DNA of 64,000 nucleotides from Rhodocollybia butyracea (lineage: Eukaryota; Basidiomycota; Agaricomycetes; Agaricales; Omphalotaceae), in assembly GCA_015501585.1 (NCBI GenBank), contig JADNRY010000021.1:388108-452107 (forward strand), in the 5' to 3' direction. The notes beneath the pieces were generated by a model. The model was not told the DNA's origin. It ran no database searches and saw only the letters and a program-made list of their open reading frames with translations. Below, one piece after another: positions 20,331 through 31,560 of the stretch (position 1 is the first letter of the stretch; each line of letters opens with the position of its first letter). Made by a program: the position numbers and the translations under genes.

Positions 20331-23300
20331 GTTCGCGTTGAACAATGGAAATCGGTTAACGAGGAAAGCGAGGAAAGCCTGGGAATCAAGGATGTCGACC
20401 GGTGATTTGACTGGTGCTTTTTTCTGAAAACCGACGCTCTCTGTTTTCCACCACCATTGACGTTCTCTCTTACGCGAATCCGCCTTTTCTAAACGTGGGA
20501 TGCATACGCATAGTGGCACTAGTGTCCGGATCCTCGAGATTCCATCCATCACTACTTCGAGGTGTATTTTCAGCGCTCGCATAGTGGATATTATTTGCTT
20601 TGCGATATCTTTCGACTCAACTCGATTCCTGCAATCCTGAATCAAATGCGAAGAATCAGCAACGGATACCCACAGCTATCATTATACAGATCAAAATCTT
20701 TACACCCAATAAGTGGCTTGAGTTGAATTCTCGAACAACGTAGACATTATATGATGAGTAACAGCATTCCAAACGCATTTCCTTGACCTCTGGCTGAGGA
20801 CAAATCTCGATAGCTTAGCTCATGTAGAAAACACTTGTCCATTGAACTTTGAATGCATTGCCATTACCATATGTCAATCGCTCGCACAAGATGGTACCTC
20901 CTCTGGATTGGGGCTAACTTATATACCATCGGCTCTGATCTTCTTTCAACACTGGATGTCGACTCATCTACTGCTATCTGATCAATCGCCGGCATAGGAC
21001 GCGGTTCGGGTCAAATAGCGTTCACAGCAGCCCCAGTGGTTCTAACAGCCGAAGAAGATCGGAAGTAACTATCGATTACAGACTTTAACCAAATTCAGAC
21101 GAAGACCACACCAGATAGCTCGGTAATACTTTCGACATTTCAAGTTTTGCTTTATCAACTGGTCAAGCGATCTTCGAAAACGATTTGGTATGGTCAGCCA
21201 GGCCAGGAAATTCGCTCCATCCATTGACCCAGTTGTTGTCATCAATAATGGGGCCACTGCGCTTGAGAAAGCTTCTATGAAAATCTCTGGCTCCAGGAGG
21301 CCTGGCACACCGTCTGGTCGGCAGAGAGCTACTTGGTGTGCTCAGCGCCAACATATTCTCAAGTGGCTATCGGGCTTGTTTTCACCATAATTGGCCTGTC
21401 CTTGTGAAGCCAGCGGCTTAGGTTCCGACGTCGCGACAGACAGTGCATTTTACAAGTCAATGTTGAAGTGTAATTTTTTTGAATCCAGACCGTTAGCATA
21501 CAGCGCATGGCGTTCCGCAAGCTCCAAGCGGAACGGACAAGCTGAAGATTCACTGCTATAGAGCAGAACCGAGTTATGCAATTGTGATCTAGGTACACAG
21601 CACCGTTAGTGAAGTGATGAAAGCGGTTCAGGTTCAATATTCAGTATGGTGGCAAAGCGTCAATTCCCAAGCTGACTTCCTACCACTACAATCAATGCCA
21701 TGTACAAACTAAAATAAAGCACTGCGAGGACTTTCCGAAAGGCCAATTTATCATCGAATACATGGTAGAACTAATGTTCTGCGAATATATAGGAAGCTTA
21801 AGTGTTCAAAATTGAATTTTGGGCTGTAAAGACATTTACATTTCAGAAAGAAGAGGTCGCCACAATATAAGTAATTGCTAAATAGTTGACAAGGCGTAGA
21901 ACCATAGCGATGGTGAAGATCTAGTAAAACCAATGAGCCTAGGAGGGCCAAGAGGTTGCTGCAAAAATGTACGATGAGAACGAATCGCACAAAATACCCA
22001 TCGTCGCGTGCTTCGACTCTGTTTGCGTGCTGGCCTTGGTTCTATCCAACGAGTCAAGTTTTACCAGCGAGGCGAGAGAAAGTAGACGTCTTTGAGTACA
22101 GGGGGAAGTGCATCCTGTTCGCCTGATCGGCGGGCATTCTTGTGAGGGTGACGGCTGAATTCAAAGATAATCAGTATATGGAGATAACGGCTAAGCTCGA
22201 CGCGCACCGCTGTGGAGGCATTACGAATGAGTGCAGTTGGTAGGAAAATACGGGGAATTGCTGGAGAAACGAGTGATATTCCATCTTTAAAGGGCTGGTT
22301 TAATCTCCGACCAAAAAAGAAAGAAAGAACGAGGAATTCCTGTTAAACCGCGAAATTTCACGAAATCGTGACCCGGAAAAGTGGAGTGATGGTTTCCGGT
22401 GCCTTCCATCTTGCTCTGAATCTCTCTTTTGAATGCCTTACGACAACAGCAATGCTTATTAGTGTTTCATCGACGATACATGAGGCAGAATACACACCGG
22501 AGACCTTCATATCCGTCCATGGCAACTCGGAGATAACAACTCTTTCAGCTTTCACCTAGGCTTGTTTCTCTTCACATCTATACAGGCCTGGTGCTCTGTC
22601 GAATGAAACGCGAACAAATTCCACAGCTGGACGGACATGTATACCGGCCTAGAAGTTCATATACATCGAGATGACTGATTTTTGCGCGAGCCATCAAGCT
22701 TCCATTTTCCGATTTTTGAGAAGTTGGGGAATCAATCCAAAGGTAAATTTTTTTTTGGACAGCAGCCTTAGATCCATACAGGATCCGCCGTCAAGCAGAG
22801 GCGTCCCTATGTTCTCCCAGCGCTCTAAAACGTGTCTCATTGGCGTACCAAAGCTCAACAGCATCAGCGGTGAACATTGGAGTCTGCGTGAGTCATGGCA
22901 CATGACGGTTGATGGCGCCATCACACAGTCCCGTATGCTATCCAGATTCCAGACGCTATCCTTGCTTTCGTACCATCACGAAGAACAAGTACTTTTGAGT
23001 ACCTTGAATTTCAGACAATGAGATACAGCGCAGATGATAACACAAGAACAACAAACTCGTCAAGGTTCAAGTTTCCAACAGGTTTGATCCAGCTTCAAGT
23101 TTACGACGCGTTTATCATCCTACTAATGTTCAAAGGCTATCGCAAGCAAAAATAAGCAAGAACAATGACTGAATTCTGCGACTTGAACGAATCGTGAATA
23201 TGCGAAACCGTCTGTCGCGAAGGTGGGTAGGTGAAGCTTCTGTAATATCACACTTCGTAGCAAAGGCGGAACATGACCAAATTGTGGTGGAGGCGTCCGG

Positions 23301-26085
23301 GAGCAAGGCAGCGAACGAACTGGAGATTCTTTGAAGTCTGCGCTATGATCTGGTTTCTGCGGAACCGATGGGGAAGTTGCAATACACAACGATGTCTCAC
23401 TAATGAGCTAGCTGCTGGAGGAAGAGGGTACCCGTCACCCCACCAGTTCAAGGCAAAGATGAAGAGTGACGATGAAGCAGTGCGTGTCCAGGACTGGCTC
23501 TTCAACCGGGGAGGAATTGAGTGAGCAGACTCCAGAGCATCTCTTCTTCAACGACTGCTTGTCGATGATGCTCTAGTCGATTTTTTTTGCTCTAGTTAAT
23601 TTTTTTTTCTCCTAGCAAGATTTTTTTTTTTTCGAAGCCCATCGCGCTCTGACTTCATGACTCGAGGATCCACCACAGAATCCAGGACAGCCGTATCGGG
23701 AAAGCATATTGAAATCGAGCGAAAAAAATGTGGCGAGCAAGCTGTATCCCCACTCGATCTGTGAACAATCCCGACGAGGAAGCAAAAGAACAAAAAACCA
23801 AGAGATCAACAACAAAGAAGCTAGGCTGGTGAAGTTTCTACTCGTCGATGAATTGGCATGAAAGGGTTCGTGGTGGTAAGAACAGGTAGTGGTGGGGACA
23901 AGGGAAAAAGGCCCGGTGTTTCAAAATTTCATTGTCAGCATCGATGGTCATTTTATCACTACAATATTTTTGGCCCTTCACCTCTCTTTACATTATCAGC
24001 CTTGCGATTCAAAGGCCTTGTGTTTTTCTTCTGGTTTTATCCGACTACAAAAAACACTGAGTGAAAACGATAAACACAGATTCACCCATGGCAGCGACCT
24101 GGATCCGTGCTTTATTCGAGGCTGGATACAGCAACATTACCCCTTCATCTAGTAGTTTTTATCTTTATGTTTGACTAAAGAATTGGCTTGATGTGCTCGA
24201 AAGTCACAATGCGTTGGGTCCGCTTTCATGATTCCAACTCCCAAGTCAATTCTTCGTATATGCGAACACTCTAGCAGTGACCAGAGTCCAGATGATAGAT
24301 CCTTCACATCGAGTTCTTTACGACGTATCCACAAAACTCCTGAAAACTTGGTCGAGTCTTGCGAACGGTGGTCGAATCTGTGTGGTATTAAGAGGAATTA
24401 GCAGGTTAGGTCAGCTTGAGCTTGCAAGTTTGAACAGTAGCCAGCTGCAGCTCCCCTCGGAAGCTTGTATAAGCAAACAAAAAATTATTTCTCTTCTTTT
24501 CCACCATCATGTCAACAAGTCGATGTCACTAAGGCTCCAGCAAGTCTTCCTTGAAATTCATAGACCACAGAATTTAACTGGTCTATCCGCCAGCTTTTAT
24601 TCTGAACCTTGACGCACTTTTACCACTTTTTTGATTTTAGCAGTACACCGGTTTCCACAGTCCATCTTTATTCTACCGAGTTCTTTAGGCACTAATCCGA
24701 GTTGTGTGCTTCAACTAAAGGAAGTTGTTGCCGGTATCGCATGCAGAACTTGAGCAGAGCGATGGTGAAAGTCGGAATCGGTCGATAATGCGTCAAGTCG
24801 CCAAAAGAGCTTTAGACTTGCTGCAAATTTTTCTTGGCAGCGCGAAATATCAGGGTTCCCCGCCGCTCTATCGTTAGCATTTTCCTTGGCCTGTGGCACT
24901 CCAACTGGGCACAGGAAGCTCTTACTCTAGCGAGGAACATATAAAACTGTCCTGTACAATATGCCTAGCCAGTTGCCCCACCGGACCCAGCTGACTCCAC
25001 TGCCGCCTCCATTATCCGTATGGCTTCTAGGTCGAACATTCTCGCATTCACAGGAACTAACCAGATGGGTGCACGCGCGTTTCTTATTTTTCGCCGATCG
25101 CCCTGGTTTCTGGAATAAAATAGTGTGTCGCATGTTGTTTTATTGGTTTATATTTATAATAGCTGATTGCAGGTTATCATGGTTGTTTGCAAGTATCTTG
25201 AACACTTCGGAGCTCGCTCGAACCTCCCTTGTTGATCTTGCACCGTCCCATTGCTTCATGTCTTAATCTTTGGCCCAGAACGCTAAAACAATTGTCATTT
25301 CTCGTGGAGGTGTTATGAAAGAAGGACAACTTGAGGAACCGTCCATATGGCGCAATCAATTATCACGTGCAAGATGACTCATGGAAAGTCGACGAGCTAA
25401 CATTTCATGGACCGCCGATGCTTGTGACGACAACTGGGCACCCTCTCAGGGAAGATGCCAATTCTCCCTGACAACCGGACTATTGGAAGTTCAAAGGTTT
25501 TTACGATTCGGTTGTCAATCCGCCAGAACAGACCGCTGGTTCATAGGTTGTAAACAGTAAAATGGAAGCCTGATGGGCCGCAGCTCGCTTATGAGCTCCA
25601 GATCCTTGCGATCTCGTTCCAAGATTATGGGCTAGACTTGTTTGAACGCTGCAGGATTTTGATTCATTTTGAGCTGGAGAGGGCAGAGAAGGCAGAGAGA
25701 AAGAAAAACATAAGAGACGCGAAGGAAACCAAGCTCAGCTACGTTAGAGGTTGAGGGTTATTCATGAAGCGGCTAGGGCGGGTTTAGGTGCGTGTATTTG
25801 CCTCGTGAAGTGCCAGCGAAGAGTTAATATGCATTTATCTCGTAAGTTCCCGAGCAGGTCCTGAGCAACTGGTAGATCAGGAGTAGAAAGGAAGGCACGG
25901 CACCATTGTTCTGGGTCACGATTTCTAGGTTCTTTTTCCGGCTCACACAATTCTTGTTTTGGATTTCATCGATGTCACTGGCGGATTTTTATTTGAGACC
26001 TTCAAAGATGGAATGTCTATTTTTCCCCCTTCGCTACCTTCAGGAATTCAAAGGTTCCCAACGACTAATCTTGAGAAGCTGAAAA
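20331..26085. other. Gene-poor stretch of about 5.7 kb
   Basis: No gene that I can support on either strand. Many short open stretches (for example 22671-23021 +, 23273-23524 +, 24277-24612 +, 24149-24334 -) have no family signals and no convincing splicing. T-tracts of 8-12 bases cluster at 23580-23635. The minus-strand stretch ending at 24149 has a protein-like composition but is isolated. The low gene density contrasts with the packed genes on both sides and suggests relics or a repeat-derived insertion. Confidence 0.4.
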
Positions 26086-26363
26086 ATGTCGTCCGGAAAG
26101 TATGTATACTGTTGTTGAATAACTGAAATTCCTTTAACGATTAATATCAAGACACTTCCACCCCTACCGTCATGCTCTTAACAGACGGCGAGAGGAAGCT
26201 TTGAATGAGCTCCTCCTGACCCAAAGCCTTTCAGTACGTAATGGACATTTTCAGTTGCGCAAAAATGTCTGATCATTTCGACTCGATTTAGGACGCCTCT
26301 CCTGTTGTGGACGACGGGAGTGGCACAGAAAACTTCCTCTTTTTAGTAGGCCCGAACTACTAA
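26086..26363 (+). CDS. Small three-exon gene, 55-aa protein, unknown function
   Basis: A compact gene too short for a simple frame scan. Exons are 26086-26099, 26152-26233 and 26292-26363; introns of 52 and 58 nt begin GTATGT and GTACGT and end AAG and TTTAG. Joined, they give 55 codons starting MSSGKHFHPYRHALNRRREE and ending FLFLVGPNY. The middle is basic and helical-looking (HPYRHALNRRREEALNELLL), followed by an acidic linker and a hydrophobic end. The consistent phase across two introns and the protein-like composition support a real gene. I recognise no domain. It could also be the 5' part of a longer gene, but the stop follows directly in frame. Confidence 0.55.
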
Positions 26364-26622
26364 ATTATACAACTAGCTTGCTGACTCGACTTTTGTTACC
26401 AGTTAATCGTTGTATGGCTCGCGCTGAGTACCTTCACATAAAGTTGCTTGGTCGAGGTGTGTTTGCCGGTCTGCCTTTTCATCCACGTCCTGATAATTTT
26501 GTTTTAGTATTAGTAGAAATATCTTGTATAATTTCGCGCTCTACTACGGAAAACAATGCTCCGTCCCTTCATAAATGAATCAGCTTTAGTCTTCGCAATG
26601 TGAAGGTTCTTCACATCGTCTC

Positions 26623-28038
26623 CTACTCCCAGTTGTACATGATTTGGGGATCTTGATGCTGGAGCTCCATCGTCACCTCCCTATTTTCTGTGAATGAAAA
26701 CATTTGTGAGCGCGACAAGCTAGCTTTGGCACGCATGAAGCAAAAAATAAACCTGAGTGGTAACATGCCAAGGGCCTTGAACGCAAAGAGCTGATGTGTA
26801 TCTAGACTAACATCAAGAAACGTACGGAACAGCGTCAAGTTTGCCAAATCAAAGTGCACGCATACTTGTAACAGAAGACTGAACCAACGTGCCGTTGAAA
26901 TTAGATTTCTCAGAGATACACCGAAATGCAGCCTGCCAAACCAATCATGTAAAGTACCGCCCTCGCTCGTTAATCGTCGACCACGGCCTGGCAGTGAACA
27001 TCGTTATTCAAGCACCCCTAGGGCTTGAAAATCTTCGTCGAGCGCCAATTAGTATGAAGAGGGTCGATGAGGATGTGCCACACATCAACGAGTACCTATG
27101 GAACCCCAAGTTTTGGTAGACTGGCGAGCCTGTCGTCGCATGCCATAGTACTGTGCAATCCGAAGTAGGCATGGGAATTTCGAAATTCATCAGCGAGTGA
27201 TCCTTCTTACTCAGGTGCGACGTTGTGATAATGCCTTTGGGGTCAGGATCAGAGCAACCTTGCTCCTAATAAATAATATGAGCTGGCAAATTGGTAGTAC
27301 TGAATTGTAAAAAGGCATAGATGATGCTTCATGAATGTCACCGCTCGGAATCCGAAATAAAACCTGAGCGACAACTAAGATTGTTCTCGTCTGGGGAAAC
27401 AGTCTTCCCAACGAAGTACCCTAATGGAGTGGGATGCCATCAGCCATCCAGCTCTTGTTGAGTGACGATCTTTGCCGCAACGTCTTCGTTCCGCCGACCA
27501 TATGGTGAAAAAAATATCAAAGCTGTCTTCCGCGAGAATGGGATTATTTGCGAGTGAAAGAACTGAAGGCAAAGCAGGACCAACGTACCATGTGCTAGTT
27601 CCATTGAATATTTTCCTCCCTAACTCGCAGATTGGCACATGCGCATCAGTGATATCTAGTGAGATGATTAGATTTCACATTTGTCGTAGGAGGAATAGAT
27701 GTGCTGGGCAGTATGTCCAGTAAACATTCTCAGTTTAAAGGGCGGAGGTATACGCCTGTGCTTTAAGTATGAGCGAAATATCGACCACGTTAGACCTGTT
27801 GCCAGCCAATGGGTTAGTATTGCCACCGACAAGCATTTTTGAAAAGCTCTCTCATCTGCTTCAAACCTTATATCTTGCCTCCACCACTGATAGTCTCCTT
27901 CGTTCGTGTCTTGGCGACGATTATAGCACCATGGGTGTGAAGGCCGAGAGCATTAGCGAGCTCAATGTGGATCATACTCCGTGTGTGAACAACAGAATCC
28001 TTTTTTTCTGGGAGGCTCTCTGAGATGCACAGAACCAT
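26623..28038 (-). pseudogene. Probable degraded minus-strand gene
   Basis: Several protein-like minus-strand stretches follow one another: from an ATG at 28036-28038 a block containing VVHTRSMIHIELANALGL and THGAIIVAKTRTKE, then FEADERAFQKCL, later DITDAHVPICELGRKIFNG, SPYGRRNEDVAAKIVTQQEL, WHPTPLGYFVGKTVSPDE and a C-terminal-like ENREVTMELQHQDPQIMYNW ending at 26623. They lie in the right order for one gene but are split by in-frame stops (one after QQELDG) and frame changes that introns alone do not explain. I do not recognise the family. A real gene with several unrecognised introns is the alternative. Confidence 0.35.
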
Positions 28039-28640
28039 TGAGAGGCTTGGTGACTGATATCACGAACTTTTTACAGAATTAAAGCCCCCTTTGAATTCCG
28101 AAGTTTTCCAGGTTCATCTCTTTATCTCCCTTCTCCATTTTATTGACACAGGAGTTGACAACATCGTCGAGCCACGACACGCTTCCTACAGCCTGCACCC
28201 GCCTGTAAAGCTTACTTTTCCCGTCATCTTGTGGTTTGGGAAATAGGAGTACTACAGTTAACCGAGCTTGGCAAAACTAGTCGAAATAGAGCTGTCTCTG
28301 GAGTTTTTCTAATCATTCTAACCTGAAAGAAGAAGCTATCGAAAGTGTGATACAAGGGGGATGAGCCGGAGATAGTGGTACACATATTATTATAACTTTA
28401 TACTTATTAGAATTAGGAATTAGCCTCTATTAATCTTAGAGACGAGAGTCGCAGTACAAATGAGGTGGAGGCGGCTTCGTTAGCTTAGCGATTCTCACTC
28501 AGCGGTAAGACATACATGTCCAATGATACGTCGCTCCTGGACAAAGCACGCGTGGGAAGTCTCGGTGTTTGACTTGATCAAAAATATGGAAGAGCCAGTG
28601 GTTCCCTCATAAATCAGGTGGGTTGAACGTGGAAAAGGAT
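28039..28640. other. Intergenic, nothing recognised
   Basis: No supported gene. AT-rich around 28380-28430. The alternative frame of the downstream tail of the 28641-29772 gene extends here to 28495 on the minus strand, so the 3' end of that gene could lie in this stretch. Confidence 0.4.
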
Positions 28641-29772
28641 TTAAAGCTGGGCATAGGAAGTGGGCTTGTTCCAAATCAATGGCTCTGTCCTTAGATGGCG
28701 GAGACCTGGAGTAAGTGGTGGGTTCCAGCCCGGAGTGAAATCCGCTGAAAGATCCAGAGCCAGAATCGAACGTCGTTGTGTAAAAGTCTGACGAGACTGG
28801 CGGCTTCTGAGTGCAAACAAAAGAGCAGCTAGTGCCACAACCACGACGATTATCCCTCCGATAGCCCCCCCAATCATAGCCCCATAGGGGATATGGAATA
28901 TCCATTACTCTGGTTGCTTTGCGTGACTGTAGCCAGAGGAGATAAGCCAATACTGGTTGCTGAAGCTGGAGACGCGGATTTATGTTCAGTTGCTGTGATG
29001 TTGTTCAGACCAGCTGAATTTGCATTCAAAAGAAAGTCGTTAAATGTCTGGTCTCCCGTAGTAGGAGGATTGATAGCGCCCACTGTGCCTACAATATACC
29101 GTACAGATGAGCACAGTGACTCTTTTTGAACGTAACATACGTACTTGAGTCGCAAAGTGCTGGAGGAGTCGGTCGAGAAAAGAACCAGACGACTATGTAA
29201 GAGGTCAGAACTGATGATGGGTAAGACAGTAAACGGTACAAACTTTCGCCTATAGTTCCTAAAGTCAATAGCGCTTGAGTACTATTGCCAATAAGCGACC
29301 CATGGATGATACCGGTATCGAAGCCCCCTTCAAGTGGAACGCAAGGTTGTTCGAATGAACCTGCAAGTCAAAAAAATGAGACTCATGTTCAAAGGAGCGT
29401 AACTTTGAAATTACAAACTCTGTGTCACTCTGGAGACATCTCGTGTCAGCGAGTGCTAGGATTTTTTTGAATTTTTTTGACGCACGAATAAGTACCAGGA
29501 CCGTCAAATACGAATGTGATGTTCACTGCCGCAACCGATGGTGTAAACACTGTCGGAGGATCGAAGATAGGGTCATTAATAGGTGCGAGTGATATCGTCT
29601 GGGCAGAAGATATTTAGACCAAGGTCCCCTTTGAAAAAATCAAGATTCATACCGCAAACATTACTGATGTCTCAACTTCGGGATAGAATTCGACGCTGGC
29701 AAGCTAAAGCGAAAAGAAGGATGAAAGAGAGAAGACAAAGAAAAGCAACGTGAAGGTCGTGATATCGGACAT
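28641..29772 (-). CDS. Single-pass plasma-membrane type protein, unknown function
   Basis: The start at 29772 gives MSDITTFTLLFFVFSLSSFF, a good signal peptide or anchor. Exons can be followed through VEFYPEVETSVMFA, ISLAPINDPIFDPPTVFTP, NITFVFDGP, SFEQPCVPLEGGFDTG with GSLIGNSTQALLTLG, then FNDFLLNANSAGLNNITA and a Ser/Thr-rich stalk with several N-x-S/T sites. A glycine-rich membrane span follows (GAMIGGAIGGIIVVVVALAA) and a basic stop-transfer LRSRQSRQ, then a short tail. This topology (secreted beta-rich head, stalk, single span, short tail) is common in basidiomycete surface proteins of unknown role. The stalk and the span are in different frames: the run GGGG on plus 28887-28890 appears one base short. 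The tail end at 28641 is uncertain because another frame stays open to 28495. Confidence 0.6.
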
Positions 29773-30375
29773 GTAGCATCCTCCTGTTTCTTTTATAATC
29801 CGCCGTATCCAATCCCTTGATCCTTTCCCGAAATTATACAGGTGCGCCATCACAGTGTACCGTAGAAAACAAACGATGCCATTCTGGGAATGTTCGTTCA
29901 CAACTCACTCTTGTTGTCGTTTAAGTAGGAAGGAGGTGCATCGAGGTCCAGCTTGTCAAACCCAAATCATACCGGGTGCAGAAGTGACAGACTCAATACA
30001 TGCTATGGAAACAAACTTGTCAAAGGACAGCAGTTGATAATTTATACTTACTTTGCCTACTGCAGTTCTATGGCTTGTAAACTAGTCAGTCCAGATGGCT
30101 GAAGAATCAGAAGAAATACCATACATAGATAATCACAGAAGGGAGTCTTATCGAAAGATATAGTTCTATCCACATCGTGGATGTCTGTTTATAAGAGACT
30201 AAGTTCACGTAGTTTCCTTGTCGGTGCATTATGTATCTATGTCAATTTACAGCCAACTTAAGTTGAGTGGCAACTTACAAGTCTTACAAGACGGTACCGA
30301 AGAGGAAGTTCTTATTCAGTGTCACTTAGTCGTAACCACGACGTGACGTGCGTGATGTGACATCTCGCCTCAACA
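29773..30375. other. Divergent intergenic region
   Basis: Separates the minus-strand membrane protein gene from the plus-strand phosphoesterase gene, so both promoters lie here. No gene and no clear conserved element seen. Confidence 0.5.
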
Positions 30376-31383
30376 ATGCCCCAAAGACTTCAAACTCTTC
30401 GTGGCGAGAGCGCTCGTGTATATTTCGCATACGATAACCCGGCCGAGATACCAGCAAAAGAAAGCGGATGGACCCGATTCGTCTGCCTGTCGGATACACA
30501 TTCAAATACTCACTGGGACAAAGATGGCCGCATGCCTCGAGGCGATGTTTTGCTTCACGCTGGAGACCTTAGCAGATGGGGACATGTCAGGATGTTGAAA
30601 AAGACGATAGACTGGCTGGGAAACTTGGAAGGATATGGGTCTAAAATGTAAGTAGCTGAATTATCTGTGCGTGGAAATACATCAATGAGGGTTTGCAAGA
30701 ATTATAGCTGGAAACCATGATGTGAGTTACTTTTCGACTGATAGCTCTGAGTTGATGAACCTAATTACTATTAAGCTTTGGCTTGACAAAGCCAATGAAG
30801 AAGAACTGGCGAGAGTTGACGATGAGCAAAGGGCGATAGCGCTGAAAGAATGCGAAGAAATGATGGATAAAGCCCGACTGAAAGAGAGGGGCTTAACATA
30901 TCTTGAGTTTGAAGAGACAAAAATCGGAGTGTCCGGGATAAAAGAATGGGCTGTTTATGGATCGCCAGCATCGCCGCGATATTCAGAAGGATCTTTTCAA
31001 TATTCAACGAAGGAAGAAGCGCAGGGTTAGTTGAATATCATAGGAATGAACTACGACTCAAGTCATTTTTGATAGAAATCAACAGCAAAATTCCTCATCT
31101 CACAGAAATTCTTCTTACGCATACTCCGCCCTATGGGACGCTTGATAAGACGCGTAAGGATAAACATGCAGGATGCAAGAACCTCGCGAAACTTTTGCTG
31201 TCGGGAGACCTGAGCAGATGTAGACTACATGTATTCGGACATATACATGAGGCGGCCGGGGTCATGATTATACCAGCAACAGAGAGGACACCAGAGAGAG
31301 TTGCGGTGAATGCCGCATTACCGCGTAAAGGACAACCAATTGTAGTGGACTTAGCTGCCTGGGAGATAGACAAACAACAGTAA
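30376..31383 (+). CDS. Calcineurin-like metallophosphoesterase (MPPED1/2-like)
   Basis: Predicted metallophosphodiesterase with the five metal-binding motifs in order: SDTHSN (near residue 38), GDLSRWG (about 57), IIIAGNHD across an intron junction, LTHTPPYG, and FGHIHEAAG. This set and the THTPP block match the MPPED (239FB) branch, known to hydrolyse 2',3'-cAMP-type substrates weakly. Exon 1 is 30376-30648; introns follow at about 30649-30698, directly after GNHD (about 30721-30776) and at 31026-31075. The last intron (GTTAG...GATAG) restores the frame between EEAQ and EINSKIPHLTE, so no frame break is needed. An insertion with a charged helix (KANEEELARVDDEQRA) sits after the third motif. 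The gene ends NKQQ at 31383. Confidence 0.85.
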
Positions 31384-31560
31384 ACGAAGTCGAGGCTAGT
31401 TAATATACGAGTAAATAAATAATCAGAATTTATTGAGGATTGAGGGCGAGATTGAAAGATAAGATATCGGCAGTCTACACGTGATATTTCAAACTCCGTC
31501 TTGATCAGCCAGAAGCGCGTTTGGAAACTTCGCGACTTGCCTTTCCTTTCGACCACCACC

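Noticed and set aside
30946..31075. A frame break in the metallophosphoesterase gene between EEAQ and the THTPP block
   Set aside because: A 50-nt GT-AG intron at 31026-31075 restores the frame exactly.
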